DNA from: Ditylenchus dipsaci
Lineage: Eukaryota > Nematoda > Chromadorea > Rhabditida > Anguinidae
Reading direction: 5' to 3'
DNA length: 64,000 nt
Assembly (NCBI GenBank): GCA_004194705.1
Contig: SADC01000061.1
Location: 62,001-126,000 of the forward strand
The position numbers were made by a program, and so were the translations under genes. This document shows positions 44,401-55,143 of this stretch, in pieces (position 1 is the stretch's first letter; every line of letters begins with the position of its first letter). The notes beneath the pieces were generated by a model. It saw only the letters and a program-made list of their open reading frames with translations, did not search any database and had not been told where the DNA came from.

Positions 44401-47400
44401 TCGACTCTCTCATTAGTATACACCCTCCTATTAGTGTACATCCAGGGCCGCAATTTTGGCTAGGGGTAATTGGGGTAATTACCCCTCTGGGGTAATCACC
44501 CCTCTCCCTTTAGAACTACGTTACCCTCCATCCCTTGGCCGGAAAAATCAGGCAAATTACATACCCACCCCCCGTTGAGAAAGTTGAAGTTGCGGCCCTG
44601 TGTACATCTAGGGTAATTTCGGTTGGTTTTCACTAAAACCCTTTGTAAAGTACCATCCCATTAGTGCACACTCTCATTAATATACACTCTCACTAGTTGA
44701 ATTCGGTCCCGACTAAATAAAAGAACTCTTTTTATTGTACGACACTGAAATTTCAAAAAAAAAAATTCGAAATTTCAGATGTACAAACACGAAATTTCGA
44801 AACTGGTATGGCAACTTATGGTTTGGTACCGGCAGCAATTTTTCACTAAAAATCTCGGAACGGCACCAATTTTTTGCTGAAAATTTTGGAGCCGCGCCAA
44901 TTTTCTGCTAAAAAGTTTGGACCGGCACCGGAAAACATGTTTCGACTATATTTCTAACTGCTGAAAACGTCAAAAAAGTCGTTTATTTTCAAGCATCGTC
45001 TTTTGAGGATCTTAGCCAGGATACATGAATGGACCTCATTTAAAGATTTCTTCTTTTATCTTGACCTTTTTACAAACGACAAATCTTTCTACAAAAAATA
45101 ACCGAATTGTACTTTATTTGACCTTATTAGTGTAATATACTTTGATTTAGTTTCGTTTCCGATTTGAGAAAATGCTATTACAATAAAAATTATGCAGTTT
45201 TGGGAAAAAAATCAAAAATGTTGAAAAAATCGAGGGTAGAGCACTAGTCACTTAAAGTCAAATAGCCATAAAAAGGGGTCGTTTAATGAAGGCTCTTGTC
45301 GAATCAAGGCTCGCCTACCGTATATTCTCTATTAAAGGCCCCTCTCTAATAAAAGCCCCCCCTCGATTTTTGACCAGGATTTCAGAGTTAGAACCATTTT
45401 TGATTTACAATTTCCTGATTTTTCGAAGGTTGAAAAATAAAGGCCCCGGGGCCTTTAATAAAGAATATACGGTATATCTTAAGGCACGGCTTTTTCCAGA
45501 AAAAAATTGTTAATTATCCATAATATCAATAGCCTAAAACATGATCCTTGCAATATTTTGAGCTATACCAACGAATCAGGCTTAGTAACAGACTATCTCA
45601 TAGACCAGATTGACCACAGCCATCAGGAAAAAAGTTTATATTTGAAAATTTGGATAAAATGATTATTCTTTTAGTGAAAAACATGTTTAAAAAGCTTGTT
45701 AACTTAAAAATTTTCCATTTATGGTTTGGCGCGAACAGTATTTTTGTACTGACGCTAGCTAAAATGGCCTCATCAGCAACGTTTTGGCACCGGTGCCGCA
45801 CCGGAGAAAATTTCTGGCTATGCCTCTGCACCCAGGTGATAAGCAGTAAAATTACTTATTTACAGGGTGGCGCAAGTATTTTTGGCTTTTTTAAGTGGCT
45901 GTATTTTTCAAATTTCATGAACACATCAACCAGATCTTTTTTTATCGGATAGAGGAAGACGGGAGATTTTGTTCAATACCAAACTTGTGATGTTAGTCTA
46001 TCAAATTTCAAATCTTTTTGATTTTAGCGCAATATGGTGTTCAGTACCCAAGAAAAAGCCTTTTGTGTGGTTGAATTCGGCAAGTTGGGTAGCGTCAACA
46101 GGCACAACTTTCGCTACTGGGATGACAACAATCCGCATTGGTTTGAACAAGTTCCGCTTCACTCGCCACGTGTTACTGTCTTTGCTCTGATTGGCCGCCA
46201 AGGAATCGTAAGACCATGCTTTTTCCAAGAAAACATCAATAGTGCCAACTACCTGAATCTTCTTCAACAACAAGTGGTTCCTGATTTGCAAGACTGGCCG
46301 AATTTCAATGAGCTGATCTTTATGCAGGTAGTGATTAGTGTCCAGTAATTTTCTAAGGACGGTGCACCTCCCCACTGGGCTCTTCGTGTTCGTGCGTACC
46401 TATCTGAAGTGTTCCTTGAACGATGGATGGGCAGAGGTTCTCCAAATTTGCCATGGCCGCCTTACTCACCAGATCTGACGCTGTGTGATTTTTTCTTGTG
46501 GAGCTGGATCAAAAGCAGAGTCTACTGGGAGCCCATCGAAGACGTGGATGAGCTTATTGGGAGAATTGAGACTGCCTTTGAAGAATTGCCTCAAGAAATG
46601 ATCAATAATTGCATCGCAGCATATCCTCTTCGATTGAACCGTTGTATCGCAGTTGGCGGTAGAAGTGTTGAAGAAACATTGCAAATCTTTAGATTTTGTT
46701 ATAAAGTTTGGTATTAAACGAAATCTCCCGTCTTCCTCTATCCGATAAAAAAAAGATCTGGTTGATGTGTTCATGAAATTTGAAAAATACAGCCACTTAA
46801 AAAAGCAAAAAATACTTGCGCCACCCTGTACATAGTAGTCAGTAACTTTGAATCGTCTTGTAAAAGAAAACTAGGGAAAAATCATACGACAAACGAAATT
46901 ATGTCACATACCGTATCTCATGAGGATACAGCTGGTAGTGATAAAAGTTAAATACAGTTACTTAGTGTAGTTCTCATTAGTGTACACCTGAGACCGGTCC
47001 CTTGGGTGCATATTAATGAGAGAGTGAACTGTAGCCAGAAGGACATCGAATTCGGCAGCAAATCATGTTTAAAAAATCAGCAAATCATCTATGTTGGCTT
47101 TGTAACTCTATTCCTATGAAAGGTTCCATCATTTGGCTCCATATGTGTTGGTGTGGCTCCCTAAAAATGTGCTAAAGTCCGCCGTGATATACGCTGGCGT
47201 GTAAATACACAGTTTTGAGATGTCTGAAATAAAAAATTTAAAAAAAAACACGCGGGACCAAGGAATATTTTTTAGGGCCACACCAACACATATATAGCCT
47301 ATCATTTCATGTATTAAGGTTAGTTTTAGTAAAATTTCTTTTATTTTCAGTTTGTAGCCACTTTTTGGCTGCGCACACAAAATCACCAAGTAATGGTTTA

Positions 47401-47681
47401 GAAAAGCCGTTGGAAAATGTTGAAAATATTGTTTAGAAAAGCCGCTCCAGTTAAGTCAATTTTTTTTGTGTTCATTAAAGTCCGTGTTTAATTTTTTTTA
47501 AACATCATTATTAGCTAAACAGTTATATGAAAAAGGTCACCTCAAACACAGTTGCTATGATCATCTGGCTTACACCCGTCCAGAAATGAACCCGCTCAGA
47601 CAGGGGGATGGAGTCCACATCGTAAGCCGAGCAATTGTAATATTTCTCGTATTGGTCACGGTGCAAAAAGTATGCATTCAT
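41435..47681 (-). CDS. Serpentine chemoreceptor, class T (SRT), six exons
   Basis: Seven-transmembrane G-protein-coupled receptor of the nematode SRT chemosensory family, expected in sensory-neuron membranes. Exons: 47681-47541, 43917-43713, 43403-43168, 42922-42776, 42721-42596, 41608-41435; 342 residues, with all phases agreeing and no internal stop, which is the usual SRT length. The ATG at 47681 gives a short extracellular N-terminus with a CSAYD motif. TM1 spans about 31-55 and ends in the family-typical EILYAFCLWAM at the exon 1/2 junction. Residues 66-115 contain MGLAELIGMICCTG and IYGAVYCTHP. TM4 holds FLYMWFVGITIYSIVM. TM5 starts VIAFSLVIVYTF and TM6 starts LFLQISIISFLAFG. TM7 ends in GSPSLIYILYNRPVRKEL, the conserved C-terminal boundary. 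The last acceptor (AATAATAAAG) is weak but is the only one that keeps the motif in frame. Intron 1 (3.6 kb) and intron 5 (1 kb) are swollen by mobile elements. It reads as a functional gene. Confidence 0.92.
41925..42336. repeat. Near-perfect 412-bp palindrome in SRT intron 5
   Basis: Arms run from GGGGCCGTAGTAACAATCG to its complement around a short centre (CCGCAGCTGCGGAT). Only a few mismatches in roughly 180 bp per arm imply recent origin. Confidence 0.9.
45316..45474. mobile_element. TA-flanked MITE, short form, TATTAAAGGCCCC family
   Basis: 159 bp. Ends TACCGTATATTCTCTATTAA and GAATATACGGTA. A short relative of 55464-55619, with the same CCCTCGATTTTTGACYAG interior. Confidence 0.85.
45863..46828 (+). 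mobile_element. Mariner-type (IS630 superfamily) element, internally deleted
   Basis: Terminal inverted repeats of about 118 bp, about 97% identical, start CAGGGTGGCGCAAGTATTTT. TA dinucleotides flank both sides (45861-45862, 46829-46830). It encodes one transposase fragment on the plus strand. It lies inside the pogo-type MITE in SRT intron 1. Confidence 0.92.
46034..46717 (+). pseudogene. Mariner-type transposase, deleted and with one stop
   Basis: DDE/D transposase of the IS630-Tc1-mariner superfamily. The frame starts MVFSTQEKAFCVVEF (helix-turn-helix of the DUF4817 kind) and passes directly into VNRHNFRYWDDNNPHW, which in full-length relatives lies just after the first catalytic Asp. 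DNA between the HTH and that point is therefore missing, with GSV at the join. The second catalytic Asp is in KDGAPPHW and the third in SPDLTLCDFFLW, about 42 residues on. One in-frame TAA at 46346-46348 falls just before KDGAPPHW; otherwise the frame is open to the stop at 46717. It cannot encode an active enzyme. Confidence 0.85.
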
Positions 47682-47846
47682 TGTGGTATAGACTAGAGGA
47701 TGGCTGCTAGAATTTGATTCTTTAAATAGACGCAAAGTAACAAGTACTACAAACAAAAGCTTACATGTCCTATTATGTCTTGCAATACTACAATACAAAA
47801 TTGGAAACTAGACATTGTATTAAAAACTAATTGTCTACATTTCTTA

Positions 47847-48053
47847 GGGCTCGCTTACAATGGGATGTCGAAGTAAAAGTGATGTCCAGATCTCACGTTT
47901 TTCATGGGAAAATGCCAAATTTGGTATAGATAACTTAAACCTACTTTTTGATTTTATGTGTAGGTCATCCATATCCGATTTGGCATTTTCTTATGAAAAA
48001 CGCGAGATCTAGACACCGCTTTTACTTCGACATCCCATTGTAAGCAGGCTCTT
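47847..48053. repeat. Foldback upstream of the SRT gene
   Basis: Arms GGGCTCGCTTACAATGGGAT and complement, with AAATGCCAAATTTGG near the centre. It lies 170-370 bp upstream of the SRT ATG, so it is part of the promoter region or a 5' intron. Confidence 0.85.
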
Positions 48054-48179
48054 ACACATTACTCGCAAATATTTTTTTTTTTTAGTGATGTTTTTCAGGT
48101 TATTTTGAAAACAGATCCTAGATTTTTTGAATAAACTATAAAAACTTCCAGATAATTGTTAAAGGGAGCGGCCAACTTG

Positions 48180-48420
48180 TGTGATTGGAAATTTTTTTGA
48201 TGCAAGCAGTGGATAAGTGTTTGTGTTTTAAGGCCCAAAATGGTGAGCACGTTCGATCCCACGTACGTGGTGGCATGCTATTTATTTTGGCTTCTTTGAC
48301 CAGTTTTATTACTAATTAGGCAAATTACCCCTAGCCAAAAAAACACAAACGCTTGCTCAATCCACTGCGCCATGCATACAGGAAATTTCTAGTCACACAA
48401 GTTGGCGGCTCCCTCTAAAA
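48180..48420. repeat. tRNA-derived foldback (SINE-like)
   Basis: Outer arms GGGAGCGGCCAACTTGTGTG and complement. The plus-strand left arm has GCAAGCAGTGGATAAGTG followed 30 bp on by CACGTTCGATCCCAC (A- and B-box-like). The right arm on the minus strand has ATGGCGCAGTGGATTGAGC (A-box-like, 48362-48372). Two tRNA-derived units head to head explain this. Confidence 0.5.
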
Positions 48421-48423
48421 CCG

Positions 48424-48599
48424 TACAGTCAAACCTCGATATAGTGACACCCCCAAAAGTTTGTTCCCGCCTGGGGTCCGACACTTTTTTAACCCGATTT
48501 TCGAAGTCTTTTATCCATTCTGTTCTGACAGTCTGGTCCAAAATATCGTAAAGATTCCGATTTTGGCGATCGTTTTATGAATATCGAGGTTTGACTGTA
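48424..48599. mobile_element. Pogo-type MITE, 176 bp
   Basis: Ends TACAGTCAAACCTCGATATA and TATCGAGGTTTGACTGTA; interior GCCTGGGGTCCGACAC. Confidence 0.85.
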
Positions 48600-48762
48600 A
48601 AACATTTTTATAATTAAAATAGATCAATAAAAAAAATTAAATTTTAATAATGACATTAGGATTTGAAATTATTTATTTTATGGACTAGTCCTGAGCAATA
48701 TCTTTACATGGCATTTCAAAACAGCGAACAATGGGCAGTAGGTGACTTTTACTTGGATTGCA

Positions 48763-49613
48763 TGGCGCAGTAAGTGAAGTGTTGGATTTTGTTGTGCTAA
48801 CCAGTGTTGTCCATTTGGCTCGCGCGAGCCAAACGAAAGACCTAAAATCGCTTGTCCTAGCGAGCCATATGGCTCGCCTTTATTTATATATGCGAGCCAA
48901 TTGGCTCGCGTACTTGTTTTTTCTAAGCGAGCCGAACGCGAGCCAAAACCATACGAGCCATTTGTATCTCGAACCATTTGGCTCGCAAACAAAAACGAAT
49001 GGTTCGGCTCGCGCTTTTATGTGAGTTTTAAACGTTGATCAATTGTTAAAGACAAGGAAAAGGACAAACAAAGTATTACTAGCTTAATGTTTGCAAAAAA
49101 TCAGTCAACAAATTTAAAAAATGAAAATAATAAACAAGGTTCGGGCTTTATTTCAACTAACAATATTTTACGCGAGCCTAACCATACGCTAATTATAGAT
49201 CCGAGCTAAATGGCTCGCGAGCTAAGAAGCTCTTGTCACTTTGTTCTTTAACTTGGCGAGCCATATGGCTCGCGGACATAGCTATTTGGCGAGCGAGCAG
49301 CTCGCGTCCTCCTCAAAAGAGCCTCTCAAAAAGAAGGAGTTTTTTCAAAAAGTTTTTCATATCCCTATGTCCCTAACTTGAACGCTAAATATTTTAGTAT
49401 CCCACGTTTAGTTTCAGCTAAATATTTTAATGACCCAAATTCTAGTTAACCGTGCTTATTGGATATCCGTGTCTGCTATTGAGCCAATAGAGTTTGAGGC
49501 ACTTTGAGTTCAAAGGGACGCGAGCTGCTCGCTCGCAAACGAGCCAAACGCACAACACTGGTGCTAACCCTAGAAACAAGGCTTTTTCTCTTGAAGTCAC
49601 GAGTTCGATCCCA
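48763..49613 (+). repeat. tRNA-derived SINE, interrupted by a hAT MITE
   Basis: TGGCGCAGTAAGTG (48763-48776) matches an A box and GAGTTCGATCCCA (49601-49613) a B box. Without the inserted 759-bp element and one duplication copy, the boxes are about 70 bp apart, a tRNA-like spacing. The left part shares ATGGCGCAGT with the foldback at 48180-48420. Confidence 0.5.
48802..49560. mobile_element. hAT MITE, GGCTCGC-rich, 759 bp
   Basis: Ends CAGTGTTGTCCATTTGGCTC and GAGCCAAACGCACAACACTG. Perfect 8-bp duplication GTGCTAAC (48794-48801, 49561-49568). Repeated GAGCCA/TGGCTCG words make up the arms. The terminal CAGTGTTGT is the same as in the hAT element at 12432. Confidence 0.9.
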
Positions 49614-50157
49614 CCTCTGGTTACCTTCGATTTTTCAATTTTAAGCAATTTTTTTTAGCCTATTCCACGTGATATCGAAAAGTAGACGTAGGTTGATTTT
49701 CAACATTTCGTTTAAAAATTTGAGTACACGTCAATCAAAAGTCCTGACTTTAGGCCAAATACAAAAGAAAATGTAGTAAAATCACTTTCTCGCATAAAAA
49801 ATGCGAAAAGTCGCATTTTTGAGATATTTTATGGAGCAAATGAAAGCTAAAAGTCTTTGCTTTTAGAAAAACTTTATGGATTTTCTAAAAGCTAGAATTA
49901 AGTGAACTAGAAATTTTTCAAGTCAGAAACTCGTTTTTCTAGTCAAATATAGAGTGTTATTTTATTTCCAGCAAAATTTTTCAGTCTCCTACTGCCCATT
50001 TTCGACTAGTTTGAAAGGCCGTGCTTTAGGCTCCAGTCATACTTCTTGGAGGACGCGGGACAAATATGTGTTCCCATGTATTGTCACGCATGTCTGTATC
50101 GCGAGACACTCAAAAATTTATCAATTAGTTTTGCACTTTGTCCCGACAAAGTATGAA
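49614..50157. other. No gene seen
   Basis: AT-rich interval without a recognisable repeat or exon. A weak TTATTTCCAG acceptor-like site near 49970 is not followed by a coherent family motif. Confidence 0.4.
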
Positions 50158-50601
50158 TACAGTCCACTCTTGCTTATCCAGTACTATGAGCCCGATTTGG
50201 TTGGCCGACTAAGAAAACAAAGAAAGTTTATACCCGCTAACCCGCCAGCCCTAAGTGAGTCCGCACAAAGAAAATGTCTCGCAATAACCCGCCACCCCTC
50301 GAGTTTTGCTAACATTTAGCTACAAAATATGGTATAAATCGCCAATCACAAGGCCGCATGCCCTAAAATCCATCGAAATTTCCCGCGGCTACAGAGAAAA
50401 GAGACCTGAACAAAGCTTACTGCTACCTCACGCTCATCGACCATTTGGCTTACATGAGAGTATGATATTGTTGTCATTTGTCTGAATAAATTGAAAAGTT
50501 TCGATAACCCGCCACCTTAGTCATTATTTGATCTTTTTTCTCGCTCGCCCGCCCCCTAAAGCCGGTCCCTAGTGATGGCGGGTTAGCGAGAGTGGACTGT
50601 A
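50158..50601. mobile_element. Pogo-type MITE, TACAGTCCACTCTTGCTTATC
   Basis: Inverted ends TACAGTCCACTCTTGCTTAT and TAGCGAGAGTGGACTGTA. The phrases AACCCGCCA and GCCGGTCCCTA occur inside, as in the other pogo-type copies. Confidence 0.8.
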
Positions 50602-51399
50602 GAACCATATGAACGTTTGACTTTTGCCCCATGACTTTTGAGTTGCCGAGTTTTCTGCTTGTGTAACCCCGCTACAATGTTTCTACTAAAAATTTTTTTG
50701 TAATATTAGACCACTTTTTGCTCCCTATCCAAAGCAGCAGAAATCACACATTATAGTGTTGATGTTTCAAAAATATCATAATGAAATTTTGAAAACAACA
50801 AAGTTTAGCTTGTTCAAAAAAAGAATCGCTAAATAAAAGAAGTTTATTATATCTTATTCTTCTATCATAAAAAGCCATGTTTAAAATATAGTCAGTTGCA
50901 AACTAAACACTAAGTAAAGGTGCATTTATAAAACCTCTTTTATATCAAAAACTCCACAGGAAGTTAAGAGCTCCCGAATACCTCGGCTGGACTATTAGTA
51001 GAGGCTGGACTGTTAGTAAACCATTTTGTTGACATTTAAAGTGTCTATATATGTAATTCTCAAGTTAAAATAATTAAAAGATTAAAAATTGAAAAGTAAT
51101 TGCTGTTAATAGCCAATTCTTTGACTTTACGGTACTTTCCATTTATTTCGCCTACGCTTATTTCAAAAAATAACAGTAATCTGCAAAATGTACGCTGCAT
51201 AGACTTTTTCCGGTTTAAATAAGGTCGTTGTCGGTGTCTAGTTCATTTGCTTAGCTTTCCGGAAATGCAAAAATAACGCCCTATTCTTACCTCAAGACTG
51301 ACAGATGCATATAATTTGTGTCTATAGTAGACCATTTACAGTCGACTCTCGGCACCCTATCTATAGGGTGTTTCAAAAATGTTAGGCTTTTTGTTTGAC
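50602..51399. other. No gene seen
   Basis: AT-rich low-copy DNA. It ends in a truncated pogo-type word (TACAGTCGACTCTCGGCACC at about 51339). Confidence 0.4.
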
Positions 51400-51665
51400 T
51401 AGGGTTGTCGAGTCGAGGCCCCGATTTCGAGTTTTGGACTCGAAAACTCGAAAATTTTCGAGTTTCGAGTCTCTTTTTCGAGTCTCGAGGCCTCGAAAAA
51501 TAATTTCTAGTTATTTTTTCGAGTTTCGAGGCTTCGATTTCGAGCTTTAGACTCGAAAACTCGAAAATTTTCGAGTTTCGGTTCGAGTCGAGGCCTCGAA
51601 AATTTTCGAGTCGGTTCGAGTCCTCGAGTCGAGGCCTCGAAAATATCGAGGCCTCGACAACCCTA
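51400..51665. mobile_element. Small element with TAGGGTTGTCGAG ends
   Basis: Ends TAGGGTTGTCGAGTCGAGGC and GGCCTCGACAACCCTA. The arms are CGAAAATTTTCGAGTTTCGA repeats. The flanks TGTTTGAC and GTTTTGAT are only similar, so the 8-bp duplication is decayed. It belongs with 9889-11079 by its ends. Confidence 0.7.
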
Positions 51666-52179
51666 GTTTTGATCATAACTTTTTTGTAAGCCGAAATTCT
51701 GTTAGCGCAAATTGACTCAGATTCGAACAATGTCAAAAGCAAGATTTTCACTTCGTCTCCTCCTGTGGTTTGAGTCCCGCTCTGTTGGTGGCCTTTGGAT
51801 AGCAAGACCCAAACCGCAGGGGGGACCAAGCAGGAATCGTGTTTTTGACTTTACATACCGAAAAATTTGCTTTAGCGAGCTGAGCCACCCTTTTTTACAG
51901 AATTTAGAAATACGACCTAGAGGCTTAAATTTCTTGAAAGAACCTGTATTTAAGAACATTTTTAACACAATTCATGTCGTTATTTTTGTTTTTTTTGAGT
52001 CTTGCTTTTTGTGGTTTTTGTTGTTTACAGCTTCTTTAATTTCAGCTATTATCTCAAAGCACATAAAAGCTAAGCTGGAAGTACAGAAAGTGATCATTAT
52101 ATAAGACCTAACAAATAACAACAAGACAAAGCTGACTAAGCAGTTTGAGCTTCCAAGATTAACTGGAAATAAGTTAAAA

Positions 52180-52610
52180 GGGGATCGGACATTTTTCCGT
52201 TGGACATTTTTCCGTCAAAATTGTTCGGCGGTCATTTTTTGGCTGTACTTTTTTTCTTGATCGAGAAAAATAATTCTGTTAGTACGGTTTTGTAGCTAAG
52301 ATTCAGGGCTTCAAAATGAGGTATTAACATTCAATGTCTGATTGCAAAATTTTGGATAAAAATGTCCAATCTGACACTAAAAAGGGAGTTGGACATTTTT
52401 CCGTCGAAATTGGAGACTCAGTGTCAGACTGGGCATTTTTATCCAAAATTTTGCAATTGAACGCTGATTGTTGACAGCTCATTTTGAAGCCCTGAATCTT
52501 AGCTACAAAACCGTACTAACAGAATTATTTTTCTCGATCAAGAAAAAAAGTACAGCCAATAAATGACCACGGAAAAATTTCGACGGAAAAATGTCCAACG
52601 GAAAAATGTC
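52180..52610. repeat. Palindrome, GGACATTTTTCCGT arms
   Basis: Arms around 52395 share TTTTTCTTGATCGAGAAAAA, GTTAGTACGGTTTTGTAGCT and TTCAGGGCTTC in inverted order. The GGACATTTTTCCG word also occurs at about 7130 and 28420. Confidence 0.85.
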
Positions 52611-53380
52611 CTAAACCCAGTTAAAATGGTAGTATCTATACAGCAGTGATTGCAAAATGACAATGAGAATTCTGCTACACAGCGACGCAAATAATGTCGA
52701 TTTTAGAGAATGACTTCAATGTTAAGCAACTTAATAAACTTACACTCTTTAGCTTAATAAGAATATTTACTTTCGACACTTGTGCACTTGGAGGCCCCTT
52801 TTTTCGTTAAATGTAAATAGCGTTCAGACGTCTACTAAGTAAAAAAAAATGTTTGCTAACAATTTCCGTACTAAAAAACTGGGTTTTTAAAAAAAATTTT
52901 GGTTGCCAAAGGTTGAGCAATTGCCTTGGTCCCCCAAGCTTATCATACCTCAAGGGTACCTGGATGTCCTTAAAAATACTTAAACAGATAGAATTTGAAC
53001 ATAGTTTTGTTAGCTGCGGCCTACCGCATAAAGAAACTCTGGTATGCATATGTTTTTATGCATCCAGAGTCACTTTCGAGTGATTTATGTCTCAGGTATG
53101 TGTGTGTGCGCATCTCAACCTCAAGCAACCAAGCCCCTGCACCCCTTCAGGGGGTTGAGATGCGCGCACTCACTTACCTTAAACATAATTCCGAGCAAGA
53201 CTCTCAATAAAAAAATGTATAAAGAGACTCTTTTTGCCCAGCTCCAGTGACCAAAACGGGGTAAAATACCTTAATACAAGGTAATTTACCTTGGGGGACC
53301 AAGGCAATTGGTCAACTTTTTGAAAACTCAATTTTTAAGTGCGGAAATTGTTAGCAAACAAATTTTTTTATCGTTTTTAG

Positions 53381-54795
53381 TAGGGTAGTACGGTTACGGT
53401 TAATTTTGGACCCGGTCGGTTTTTAAAACCGGATGTTTGCCGTACCCGGTTTTCGGTTCCGGTTTCTTCCCGCTACCCGGTTAACCGACCCGGTTTTTCC
53501 GGTTTTTCTTAATTTTCGGCTCGGATATCCATAAATTCAATTGGACAGTTTATTGACACCACATAAGATGTTCGAACAACTAACGGAGCATTCAATCATA
53601 ATTTTCTGTACCTTCAACATCTGATTCGTCCTCTTCGATTTCTTCTTCTTCCGGAACAGTTGATGGAGCAAGCTTAAGCTTGTTCAGATTGGCCTTGATC
53701 AAAATGAGCATTTCCGCAGTAGCACCGTGCATTCTGAAACACATTTACTTCACAAAAGCGTATTGATCAATTGAATAAATAAAGCCAACTACCTATTTCT
53801 GAGCGTATTTGAGTAGAGAAGGCCTGCAATAGAAAAAGTTCGCTCACTGCTCACAGATATTGCTGGCACACAAAGAAGGATTTTTGCACCCTTGCCGATC
53901 AATGGAAAGCGCGCTATGTTCTTGCTCCACCAGGCAAAAATATCCTCATTTCTCTCCGGCCGATCGCTGTTGTGACGGTAGTGACTTAGCTCTGCCTAAA
54001 AACAATTATGAACATTAGAATTTAAAAGAAAGCTTTTACGTTGATTGTAGCTTTCAGTTCGGGAGCGATAGTGCAAACAACCGTCTTCTTACGGCATTCT
54101 GGCGTACCATAATTCTGACCAGCTCTTCGTCCATTTTGCGCTAAAGATATTCTCTGCCCTGCTGCACGGAGAAGAAAGAAGTAATCGGAGGAATCTAAAT
54201 AAGGAATAATGCGAGACAAAATTTTATAATTTTCACAAAATAAATACCTTGCATGGCCTATCCGACTCATATTCTTTGAACTGCTCCTCATGCCCTTTCG
54301 ACTTCAGATGATTGATCAAATGAGAGGTAGACGCATCCTTTGGATGCGTCTAAAGCGCCTGTAAGTAAATTGTTGCACTTCAGACATTGCCGCTTTGTTT
54401 CCCCATCGGCGGTTACGACTCCAAAGAACTTCCAGATTTTGGCTGTCTTCGCAAGCGGCATTTCTGGAAAAACACACACGTAAGTTTGAGCAATGATGAG
54501 AGATGAAATAGCGATCAGAACATAAACAAAGAACGAGAAGAAACAACTAACGAGCAATTTCCAACTTTACTAAAAGCAATAGTGAACACTTTCGTTGCAT
54601 GATTTTATCCAGTGCTTGTTTATTTTGTTGGGTCATCTTATCCAGTGCTTAAACCGGAAAAACCGGGGTCTGGCGTACCCGGTTTTCGGTTAACCGGGAT
54701 TTTTCGTACCCGGTTTTCGGTTTCGGTTAATTGGCCCAAAATCGTTCCGGTTCGGTTAACCGACCGGGTCGGTTAACCGACCGTGTACTACCCTA
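53381..54795 (-). mobile_element. hAT transposon, 1.4 kb
   Basis: Ends TAGGGTAGTACGG and CCGTGTACTACCCTA with a perfect 8-bp duplication GTTTTTAG (53373-53380, 54796-54803). The arms are GGTTAACCG/ACCCGGTTTTC repeats. Transposase pieces run on the minus strand. Confidence 0.92.
53592..54462 (-). pseudogene. hAT transposase remnants
   Basis: The 5' piece (from 54462) starts MPLAKTAKIWKFFGVV and has QCLKCNNLL, the Cys half of a BED finger, with FDQSSEV and a later His-rich part out of frame. The 3' piece (about 53890-53810) reads RFPLIGKGAKILLCVPAISV, followed by SSERTFSIAGLLYSNTLR: the hAT dimerisation domain. It ends in an acidic tail and TGA at 53592. Most of the catalytic core is missing at this length, so it is an internally deleted copy. 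Confidence 0.8.
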
Positions 54796-55143
54796 GTTTT
54801 TAGCGTATAAGAATTACTTAGGAGATGTCTAAACACTATTTACAGTTAACGAAAAAAGGGGCCCCCAAGTGCACAAGTACATTACTTTCCTACACTTCTA
54901 ATAAATATACACCTAAGGCCACCAAAAAAGATAGATCAAAGTATAATTATGGTTAGGGAATAGAGGTGTTGTTTTTAAGAGTGGGCAAGGACCAGATCAA
55001 ATTCAGATTAAAGACAATTTTTCTTTTAAAATAGCTGAATTTCGAAATGCACCGTGAAACCTCTATAAATCCGGCCCCTTGATTTTGAGCATTTATATCT
55101 CAGCCGAGAGCAAACATTTCACAGAACTGTCACTTGTATTTCT

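Larger units (their letters stand above)
44396..47033. mobile_element. Pogo-type MITE with nested insertions, in SRT intron 1
   Basis: Ends TACAGTCGACTCTCTCATTA and TTAATGAGAGAGTGAACTGTA are inverted. The phrase ATTAGTGTACA is iterated near both ends. The interior contains a 159-bp TA-MITE (45316-45474) and a mariner derivative (45863-46828). Confidence 0.75.
52784..54886. repeat. Foldback host of a hAT element and a dispersed repeat
   Basis: Left end ACTTGTGCACTTGGAGGCCC and right end GGGCCCCCAAGTGCACAAGT are complements. Second arms GTTTGCTAACAATTTCCG / CGGAAATTGTTAGCAAAC. CCTTGGTCCCCCAAG lies inside. A GCATCCAGAG repeat copy fills 52990-53270, and a hAT element fills 53381-54795. Confidence 0.85.

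Noticed and set aside
48678..49024. ORFs on both strands rich in A, R and S
   Set aside because: They are generated by the GGCTCGCGAGCC repeats of the hAT MITE.
51712..52104. 130-codon plus-strand ORF
   Set aside because: No recognisable domain; the C-terminal part is AT-rich hydrophobic sequence and no exon structure supports it.
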